From Macrothele yani (taxonomy: Eukaryota > Arthropoda > Arachnida > Araneae > Macrothelidae), in NCBI GenBank assembly GCA_039090855.1, contig CM076991.1, positions 102,498,021-102,562,020 of the forward strand: 64,000 bases of DNA. Reading direction: 5' to 3'. Made by a program: the position numbers and the translations under genes. The notes below the pieces were generated by a model, which did no database searches, was not told the DNA's origin, and was given only the letters and a program-made list of their open reading frames with translations. Of the stretch, positions 55,560 through 64,000 are shown in pieces (the stretch's first letter is position 1; every line of letters starts with the position of its first letter).

Positions 55560-56967
55560 CACTGCTGGCCGCCCAAAATGCAACACCAAGAAGGGAGCAT
55601 CCGATTGACCTGAAATTCGGAGTATGCGTCGCCCGCGAGAGGACACGCAAACGATTAGCATTGCTGGGCATATGCACATCATGTGCGCCCGGCACGCCAC
55701 TGGGAAGCACTATAAGAAGGGTGCACAGAAGGCGGGGTGTAAGTAGTGGACGTGTGTTGTGCTGCCGGACCTGTGCGTGGGAAGCTTCCTTATGCCTCGT
55801 TGCAGAATACGGCAGTCAATCCAGCACGTTTCGGAGTTCGACAGAGGACGAATAGTGGCTTATCGCGACAGCGGTTTATCGTACCGAGACATCGGCGCCC
55901 GTGTGGGATGACATTCAGCCACAGTGAGGCGAGTATGGATTCGTTGGGTGCAGGAGGGACGGACGGAGCGACGTCAGCGATTGCCGCAGCCGCGGCACAC
56001 CACAGAACGAGAGGACCGGCATGTTGTGCGGCATGCATTGACGGCTCGCACTGCCACATCACGAACGTTAGCGCAGGAATTAGGGTATGTTGCGCAACAG
56101 CCTGTGTCACCACACACCGTTCCATGTCGTCTGTAGGAGCGGGGACTTGTCGCACGGTCCGCATTGCTACCATTACCATTGACGTTACACCACCGGCGAG
56201 TGCGGCGGCACTTGGCCATTGAACGCCGCACCTGGACTACGGAATGGCACGGCATTGTCTTCTCCGACGAATCCCGCTTCTTCCTGCAACACCACGATGG
56301 TTGGATTCGCGTGTGGCGGCTCCGCGGCGAGAGACTGTATGACGCCTGCATTATGCATCGCCATACCGGTCCGTCGCCTGACGTTATGATTTGGGGCGCA
56401 ATTGGATATGACACCCGCACCCCTTTGGTACGCATCGGCGGTACACTCAACAGCCACCGCTACATCTCTGACGTTTTGGAGCTGTAGTCCTCCCTTACCT
56501 GCAGGACCTGCCAGCGGCGACGTTTCAACAGGACAATGCGCGCCCGCACATGGCACGCATCATGCAACAATTCTTCACGGCCCATCAGGTGTCACTGCTG
56601 CCGTGGCCCGCCTGTTCTCCCGATATGTCGCACATCGAACACGTCTGGTCGCTGGTCGGCAACCGAGTGGCCCGGCAAGCACCACCCGCGGCTACGCCTG
56701 ATGAACTGTGGCAACGTGTGGAAGCAGCCTGGATGGACATACCCCAAGCCCACATCCAAAGCCTCTTTCGTTCGATGCCGCGGCTTGTAGCGGCCGTTAT
56801 TGGCAGCCATGATGGCCACACGAACTATTGATGTCTGCGTGTTCGGCAAGTCGCACGGGCCTGTAAGGTCAATCGTTTCATCTTTGTGTCTGTTGTCATG
56901 TGTCCAGTAAATCTGGCTTTGCTATCTCGTGTCCTTCTTAGTGTTGCATTTTGGGTGGCCAGCAGGG
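55560..56967 (+). mobile_element. Tc1-like element, family D copy 2
   Basis: CACTGCTGGCCGCCCAAAAT at the left and, reverse complemented, CCCTGCTGGCCACCCAAAAT at the right, TA flanks (55558-55559, 56968-56969). Inverted relative to 15469-16856 and better preserved. Confidence 0.9.
55792..56831 (+). pseudogene. Tc1-like transposase, DD34E, three stops and a frameshift (family D copy 2)
   Basis: ATG at 55792 (MPRCRIRQSIQHVSEFDRGR). The frame has an in-frame TGA near 55909, a TAG at 56134 and a TAG at 56485, then shifts. Recognisable: HTH FDRGRIVAYRDSGLSYRDIG, RRVWIRWVQEGRTERRQR, HGIVFSDESRFFLQHHDGWI (first Asp), DVMIWGAIGYDTRTPL, PHMARIMQQFFTAHQVSLLP (just after the second Asp region) and SPDMSHIEHVWSLV (Glu). 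The Asp-Glu spacing is 34. C-terminus GSHDGHTNY then TGA. It differs from families B and G (36) and E (32). Confidence 0.85.
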
Positions 56968-57002
56968 TATTACAATAAACGTTAATTCAGAATATTTCTG
57001 AG

Positions 57003-58868
57003 AAATGTTGATGCAAAAAAGAAGAGAGATGAGAACAACTAAAGAAAATGTGACTTCCAAAGTGGAATATACAGAGCTATGCAAGACAGTACGAAAAAGT
57101 ATCACTGAAGACGTAAGGAAATTCAACTGTGAACTAGTGAGGAAAGCAATTGAAAACAACCAAAGCCTAAAGATAGCAAAGGGACATCTCAGTAAGGGAA
57201 GAAAACAGATTATGGCACTGAGAAAAGAAGATGGTTCTGTAACAAGAAATAGAGGCGAAATTTTGACAAGAGTGAAAGATTTTTACTCCAAATTATATGA
57301 AAGGGATGATACATGTACTCCAGACATCATGAAAGGTACCAGTACCAGAGTTCTTCCAGTCCTCCAAGCAGAAGTTGCACATGCAATCAAGAACATGAAG
57401 CGGGGAAAAGCTCCTCGAGAAGATAGAATTACTGTAGACATCATACAAGAAGCAAGTGGAGAAATCGAAACAGTTCTCGCCCAAATTTTCACTCGATGCC
57501 TTAATGAAGGGAAGATTCCCGAGGATTGGAACAACGCTACAATGATCCTGCTACATAAAAAAAGCTGACATTGAGGATCTCAGGAACTACAGACCTATCA
57601 GCCACCTATCAGTGGTTTATAAAATCTTTACTAAAGTTCTTTCACACCGCTTGAAGGTAACACTTGACATCACTCAACCGAGAGAACAAGCTGAATTCAG
57701 GGGTGGCTACAGCACAATAGATCATATCCCCGTACTGAGAAAACTAATTAAAAGAGCGAGGGAATATGAACTTCCATTGTGCATGGCTTTTATCGATTAT
57801 GAAACAGCCTTTGATTCGGTGAAACCATCAGCAGTTACAATGGCTCTGAAATCCTGTGGTATTGAAGATGCATAGATTAATATTATTAATAACATCTATG
57901 AAAATGCAAGTGCAAAGATTCGGCTGTTTGAAAATACAACACACGTAAAAATTGGGAAGGGAGTGAGACAAGGTGACACCATATCTCCGACGGTCTTTAA
58001 TGCGACATTGGAAAATGTCTTTCAGTCACTGAACTGGGAAAACAAAGGGATAAAGATTAATGGAGATTATCTAACCCACCTTCCTTTTGCTGTTGACGTA
58101 GTGATTTTTGCAAGTACCCCATCAGAGCTGCAGAGTATGATCCAGGAACTTGCTGACAAGAGTAAAGAAGTGGGATTAAAAATGAACTTTCAGAAGACAA
58201 AAGTGATGTCCAATGCTTTTACAAGAAATGAATATTTATCGATTGATGGAGAAAAGCTGAAGATAACAGACACGTACGTTTATCTTGGACAGTAGATGTC
58301 AAGTGAGAGTCACATTGATGAAGAAATTAATCGGCGTACAAAACTTGCCTGGAGAGCTTTTGGAAGAAACAGCATAATTTTCAAGAGCAATATGCCATTA
58401 TGTCTTAAAAGAAAAGTGTTTGATCAATGCATCCTTCCAGTGCTTACGTATGGTGCAGAGACGTGGACCTTAACTAATAGAGACAAACAAAGGCTACAGA
58501 TAACTCAAAGGAGGATGGAGAGGTGCATGCTTGGTGTAACCAGGAGAGATAAGAAGGGGAACTTGTGGATCCGAAAAATGACAAGAGTGGAAGACATCAT
58601 GATCAGAGTTAAATCCCTGAAATGGCAATCAGCTGGGCATACTGCCAGAAGGACAGACCATCGATGTACAGCCGAAATTTTAGATTGGATTCCAAGGGAC
58701 AGGAAAAGACCCAGAAGAAGACCACATGGGAGATGGGTGGATGAAATTCGAAAGTATGCGGGAGTGACATGGAGGAGACTGGAACAAGACAGACCGTTAT
58801 GGAGGAAACTTGGGGAGACCTTCGTCCAGCAGTGGATTGATAATGGTTGACAATGATGAAGATGATGA
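57003..58868 (+). mobile_element. RTE LINE, 5'-truncated (copy G)
   Basis: Begins with MLMQKRREMRTTKENVTSK after the endonuclease and ends with a TGATGAAGATGATGAT tail at 58853-58868. It lies 35 bp to the right of family D copy 2. Confidence 0.87.
57005..58850 (+). pseudogene. RTE reverse transcriptase, broken (copy G)
   Basis: 57005-57568 covers the linker and the first RT motifs; a 1-bp slip in an A-run near 57560 (HKKS* for HKKGD) shifts the frame. From 57612 one frame continues to 58850 with two TAG codons (57873, replacing a Tyr codon; 58293, replacing Gln). The catalytic box is FAVD instead of FADD (LPFAVDVVIFA), which alone should kill polymerase activity. The C-terminus QQWIDNG is intact. 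Confidence 0.85.
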
Positions 58869-58869
58869 T

Positions 58870-61090
58870 TATATATAAGGACAGATGGGAGCGTAATATT
58901 TTGTGGTTTGGCCCGGGCGCAGAAATGCCTAGTTACGCCTCTGGGGTACTGTACTTTGATACATGTACAGCATTTCTGTTTTATACATACATATTTCATA
59001 TTTTATAGTGTTTAGATTTATTGTTATTTGCATACCAAATTTACATTTCTTATTAAAATGAAATGTCAAATACGTATTTCGTTAGGAACCTCCAAATAAG
59101 TGACACCTCTATTTAAGTAACAAAACGTCTGTTTTCGTGGGTGTCACTTATTCAGAGGCACTACTGTATTTAAAAGATAACCAAGTTTTCTTGCCTCTTT
59201 GACGGATCTATTTGACGCGCTGATAATCGGAAGGCTGTTTTTAGCTTTATGAAGAATAGAAAAACAACAACAGAAACAAAGAGACCAATTTTTTTCAATC
59301 TAGGTAATTTTCGTTTGTAAATTGGAAGACATTTTTATTTAATCAAAAATAATAGAAAAGAAGATTTAAAAATGAATCTCTTATTCAAGGTAGTTGAAAT
59401 ATTTGTAAGGAATGACTATCTTCTCTGGAGCTATTTACAGAGACCGCTTTCCGGAGCGGAAATAATTGACGCGGAATTTTGTTTTTCTCCATTTTTGCCG
59501 TAGCATAAAAGAACAGCAAGTATACACATTTATGTCTTGTGTCAGTCGTACACAAACAAGATATCCGAAATACATATATATTTTCTCTTTCCTTGATGCA
59601 GCATTTTAATAAGCTTTGTTTAACAAAACGAAAAGTTCCTGTGTGTTTACGAAGTAAAGTTTCGAACAGAACTTGACTTATTACCGCTAATGACAACACT
59701 GCGAAGCTGAAATCGCTTAGGACAGCTTTCATTTCGGAGATCAGGAAAAATAAAACTTGAAAAAAAAAAAATTTAAACGATGAGAAGGGCATAAAAGAGA
59801 TCTCACTCAGCAGTGTGTATCACCCGATCCTTTTTAAGCCTCGCATAATCTTTGACAGGCTAGAGAAATTTTTTCTTCCCTTTTTACATTCACTTTTAAT
59901 GCAATTCCATCGCAAGGAATTTAATATCTAGCGAGCAAAAAAAGAAAAAAATAGAGCTTCGGATATGGATTCCAGGAAAGGGTGCAATTACCATAAAAGC
60001 GTAAGGTCTCATATTATGGCTGGAAAATGTTATTATAAGAGCGAAGAAGGCGGAAAACTGCAACGGTGAAATTTTCCCTATTTACGCATTTCCCTACGAT
60101 TACGTCGAATACGATTTCATAAATTGTAGTTGATTGATTGACACCTTAATGGATTGATCTCGTCACAGAGGATCCAAAATGGATAAAAACGTAAATATGA
60201 CGTGACATAGTTCACATAATAAGAGGTCTTAAAAACTTGAGAAAGCGTTCGTTTGATCGATAATGTCTGTTTCGTTACTTTTCCTGCTTGCAGTGGTATT
60301 TGTTATCTTTTTCATAACTGACAAAATAAGACAGAATGGTATTGATAAACATACCCCTCCAAAAGATTTTTTTTTATTTTTGCAATTTAATTCTTTAGCA
60401 TTTCATTACGTTTACCTAAATTCAAAGAAAAGAGAATGCCCTAGTTTCTTTGTTTTGCCTGTCTGGGAAATTTTTTTTCTGTGCAGGCATCCCTTGATAA
60501 AATGTCCATCACTTACGCAAGACATACGGTAGAACCAGTACATAACTAGTCCGTATTTAGCGAGGTCTCAGATTTAACGAGCAAAACGGGAACTTTTGCT
60601 CAGTATAATGTAAATTCAAAGCTAATTTGGTCGTTTTTAACTAATTAAATTTAATGAAGCTCCAGGAATTAAAGAGGGGAAAAAACCTAAAAGGATCACT
60701 TTTAATAAATAAAGTAACAAAACTGAATTAAATTCCATATTTAATGAGGCAGATAAAATCACCTGGGAACTATCCTGAAATGAGCATAAATCGTGACATA
60801 CAGAACGAAACTTCAGCAGAGGGATCTTTGCGTGCTAGTGGAAGAATACCGATAGAAAAGGAATGGGGAGGAAGCAAATCAAAATCTCAACAAGCGAGTT
60901 GGACAAGAGACTCTCTGCTCCCGCTCCAAGGGACTATCCCTTAGGTGTATCGCGTCAACAGATTTGAAAGCAAACCACCTATTCCTAGAGAAAAAAGAGA
61001 TGCATAGGACTCACCTACTTGTAAGTGACTTTCTGGGCAATAATTGCAGAGATGGATAGAGGAGTGAATATGGATATCGCTGGATGAGAA
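58870..61090. other. AT-rich unique sequence, no supported gene
   Basis: Several ORFs of 66-135 codons exist but show low-complexity or membrane-like composition without motifs, and adjacent frames are equally open. I saw no repeat shared with the rest of the window. It forms the left flank of the satellite. Confidence 0.4.
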
Positions 61091-61117
61091 AAAGGAGATA
61101 ATTCCCGGAATTGTGTG

Positions 61118-64000
61118 CATGGCCCCTTTCATCCACCAAGTTGATTGAAGAAGATCGGTGCTAATTTCTGTGCATGCTGCACTGGGAAGATCGGTCTTTC
61201 ATCCACCAAGTGAAAGTTGCACTGGGAAGATCGGTCCTAATTCCTGGAATTGTGTGAGTGGCCCCCTTTCATCCACCAAGTGAAAGTTTCATTGGGAAGA
61301 TCGGTCCTAATTTCTGGAATTGTGTGAGTGGCCCCCTTTCATCCACCAAGTGAAAGTTTCATTGGGAAGATCGGTGCTAAATTCTGGAATTGTGTGCATG
61401 ACCCCCTTTCATTAACCAAGTGAAAGTTGCACTGGGAAGATCGGTTCTAATTCCTGGAATTGTGTGAGTGGCCCCCTTTCATCCACCAAGTGAAAGTTTC
61501 ATTGGGAAGATCGGTCCTAATTTCTGGAATTGTGTGAGTGGCCCCCTTTCATCCACCAAGTGAAAGTTTCATTGGGAAGATCGGTGCTAAATTCTGGAAT
61601 TGTGTGAGTGAATCCCTTTCATCCACCAAGTGAAAGTTGCATTGGGAAGATCGGTGCAATTTCTGGTACTGTGGGCGTGGCCCCCTTTCATCCACCAAGT
61701 GAAAGTTGCATTGGGAAGATCAGTGCTAATTCCTGGAATTGTGTACACGACCCCTTTCATCCACCAAGTGAAAGTTGCATTGTGAAGATCGGTGCTAATT
61801 TCTGGAATTGTGTGCGTGGCCCCCTTTCATCCACCAAGTGAAAGTTGCATTGGGAAGATCGGTGCTAATTCCTAGAATTGTGTGCGTGGCCCCCTTTCAT
61901 TCACCAAGTGAAAGTTGCATTGGGAAGATCAGTGGTAATTACTGGAATTGTGTGCGTAGCCCCCTTTCATCCACCAAGTGAAAGTTGCATTGAGAAGATC
62001 GGTGCTAATTCCTAGAATTGTGTGCGTGGCCCCCTTTCATTCACCAAGTGAAAGTTGCATTGGGAAGATCAGTGGTAATTACTGGAATTGTGTGCGTAGC
62101 CCCCTTTCATCCACCAAGTGAAAGTTGCATTGAGAAGATTGGTGCTAATTCCTAGAATTGTGTGCGTGGCCCCCTTTCATTCACCAAGTGAAAGTTGCAT
62201 TGGGAAGATCAGTGGTAATTACTGGAATTGTGTGCGTAGCCCCCTTTCATCCACCAAGTGAAAGTTGCATTGAGAAGATCGGTGCTAATTCCTAGAATTG
62301 TGTGCGTGGCCCCCTTTCATTCACCAAGTGAAAGTTGCATTGGGAAGATCAGTGGTAATTACTGGAATTGTGTGCATGCCCCCTTTCATCCACCAAGTGA
62401 AAGTTGCATTGAGAAGATCGGTGCTAATTCCTAGAATTGTGTGCGTGGCCCCCTTTCATTCACCAAGTGAAAGTTGCATTGGGAAGATCAGTGGTAATTA
62501 CTGGAATTGTGTGCGTAGCCCCCTTTCATCTACCAAGTGAAAGTTGCATTGAGAAGATCGGTGCTAATTCCTAGAATTGTGTGCGTGGCCCCCTTTCATT
62601 CACCAAGTGAAAGTTGCATTGGGAAGATCAGTGGTAATTACTGGAATTGTGTGCGTAGCCCCTTTCATCCACCAAGTGAAAGTTGCATTGAGAAGATCGG
62701 TGCTAATTCCTAGAATTGTGTGCGTGGCCCCCTTTCATTCACCAAGTGAAAGTTGCATTGAGAAGATCAGTGGTAATTACTGGAATTGTGTGCGTAGCCC
62801 CCTTTCATCCACCAAGTGAAAGTTGCATTGAGAAGATCGGTGCTAATTCCTAGAATTGTGTGCGTGGCCCCCTTTCATTCACCAAGTGAAAGTTGCATTG
62901 GGAAGATCAGTGGTAATTACTGGAATTGTGTGCATGCCCCCTTTCATCCACCAAGTGAAAGTTGCATTGAGAAGATCGGTGCTAATTCCTAGAATTGTGT
63001 GCGTGGCCCCCTTTCATTCACCAAGTGAAAGTTGCATTGGGAAGATCAGTGGTAATTACTGGAATTGTGTGCGTAGCCCCCTTTCATCCACCAAGTGAAA
63101 GTTGCATTGAGAAGATCGGTGCTAATTCCTAGAATTGTGTGCGTGGCCCCCTTTCATTCACCAAGTGAAAGTTGCATTGGGAAGATCAGTGGTAATTACT
63201 GGAATTGTGTGCATAGCCCCCTTTCATCCACCAAGTGAAAGTTGCATTGAGAAGATCGGTGCTAATTCCTAGAATTGTGTGCGTGGCCCCCTTTCATTCA
63301 CCAAGTGAAAGTTGCATTGGGAAGATCAGTGGTAATTACTGGAATTGTGTGCATAGCCCCCTTTCATCCACCAAGTGAAAGTTGCATTGAGAAGATCGGT
63401 GCTAATTCCTAGAATTGTGTGCGTGGCCCCCTTTCATTCACCAAGTGAAAGTTGCATTGGGAAGATCAGTGGTAATTACTGGAATTGTGTGCGTAGCCCC
63501 CTTTCATCCACCAAGTGAAAGTTGCATTGAGAAGATCGGTGCTAATTCCTAGAATTGTGTGCGTGGCCCCCTTTCATTCACCAAGTGAAAGTTGCATTGG
63601 GAAGATCAGTGGTAATTACTGGAATTGTGTGCGTAGCCCCCTTTCATCCACCAAGTGAAAGTTGCATTGAGAAGATCGGTGCTAATTCCTAGAATTGTGT
63701 GCGTGGCCCCCTTTCATTCACCAAGTGAAAGTTGCATTGGGAAGATCAGTGGTAATTACTGGAATTGTGTGCATAGCCCCCTTTCATCCACCAAGTGAAA
63801 GTTGCATTGAGAAGATCGGTGCTAATTCCTAGAATTGTGTGCGTGGCCCCCTTTCATTCACCAAGTGAAAGTTGCATTGGGAAGATCAGTGGTAATTACT
63901 GGAATTGTGTGCGTAGCCCCCTTTCATCCACCAAGTGAAAGTTGCATTGAGAAGATCGGTGCTAATTCCTAGAATTGTGTGCGTGGCCCCCTTTCATTCA
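61118..64000 (+). repeat. 70-bp satellite with 140-bp dimer organisation (array runs off the window)
   Basis: Monomers of 70 bp: CCCCTTTCATCCACCAAGTG, AAAGTTGCATTGGGAAGATC, then a variable half ending GGAATTGTGTGCGTGGC. From 61118 to about 61840 monomers are irregular and partly truncated. From there two types alternate: type A (CGGTGCTAATTCCTAGAATT) and type B (CAGTGGTAATTACTGGAATT), so the real period is 140 bp. CTTTCA and TGAAAG within each monomer are inverted. About 41 monomers are visible. The open frames are repetition artefacts. Confidence 0.92.

Noticed and set aside
59385..59792. 135-codon ORF on the minus strand (and the 89-codon ORF at 60263)
   Set aside because: F/L-rich low-complexity composition, no motif, and surrounding frames are similarly open; likely chance.
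61608..63098. Repeated open frames of about 80 codons at 279-bp spacing in the right-hand array
   Set aside because: They only reflect the 140-bp satellite period; no start context, domain or codon bias supports coding.
61118..64000. CRISPR-like array (regular repeats)
   Set aside because: There are no unique spacers; whole 70-bp monomers are repeated, and the sequence is eukaryotic.
1..64000. A new defence, conflict or biosynthetic gene system
   Set aside because: No intact non-transposon gene or co-oriented gene set could be found on either strand; the notable features are repeat-derived.

Overview
The window is eukaryotic repeat DNA, most likely from an arthropod or other invertebrate (chelicerate-type repeat content would fit, but I cannot name the species). 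It has no operons, no ribosome-binding-site logic, frequent poly-A/T and microsatellite tracts, target-site duplications typical of eukaryotic transposons, and broken transposase and reverse transcriptase genes throughout. I found no intact host gene. The only host-like domain is a THAP zinc-finger exon near 45.2 kb, and it is also broken and sits in an inverted duplication.

Main components: (1) at least seven copies of one RTE-clade LINE with an endonuclease-reverse transcriptase ORF and a TGA-repeat 3' end (about 5.3-8.5, 24.0-25.6, 27.7-30.2, 35.3, 39.6/40.3, 50.6-51.6 and 57.0-58.9 kb); (2) at least ten Tc1-like families or fragments, many with both TIRs and TA flanks still visible, including four different elements abutting between 13.05 and 18.30 kb; (3) three mariner remnants and one further IS630-Tc1-mariner element; (4) hAT elements with 8-bp duplications (3.0-4.1, 19.5-22.4, 26.6-30.3, 39.4-40.8 kb); (5) three tRNA-related SINE families; (6) several tandem arrays.

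Layout. 0-5 kb: a Tc1-like copy cut by the window edge, a SINE with 10-bp duplications, and a hAT in a segment that recurs inverted at 19-22.6 kb. 5-10 kb: the near full-length LINE and an LTR-like sequence. 10-13 kb: 146-bp repeats carrying GGGTCAAAGGTCA, and a MITE-like inverted repeat. 13-18.3 kb: the Tc1 cluster. 19.5-22.4 kb: hAT-1 with a Tc1-like copy inside. 23.4-30.5 kb: nested insertions four levels deep. 31-36.6 kb: 146-bp repeats, a mariner split by a Tc1-like element, and a SINE. 37.5-39.3 kb: a minisatellite made from mariner coding sequence, then a foldback element. 39.4-42.2 kb: a hAT carrying a LINE fragment and a SINE, then a Tc1-like copy with one visible nonsense codon. 43.2-46 kb: a 112-bp array containing a mariner-terminus-like segment, SINEs and the THAP inverted repeat. 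46-50 kb: a Tc1-like copy and a ~150-bp array with a CTCF-like motif. 50.6-59 kb: LINE, Tc1 and SINE copies. 61.1 kb to the end: a 70/140-bp satellite running off the window.

The genes do not form a pathway; they are independent mobile elements. What can be read is insertion order (from nesting) and how transposon pieces were recycled into tandem repeats. The most interesting points are the paralogous locus pair in which one copy shows a clean pre-insertion site, a Tc1-like family with 32 rather than 34 residues between its last two catalytic positions, satellites built from mariner sequence, and two ~150-bp arrays carrying nuclear-receptor-like or CTCF-like motifs.
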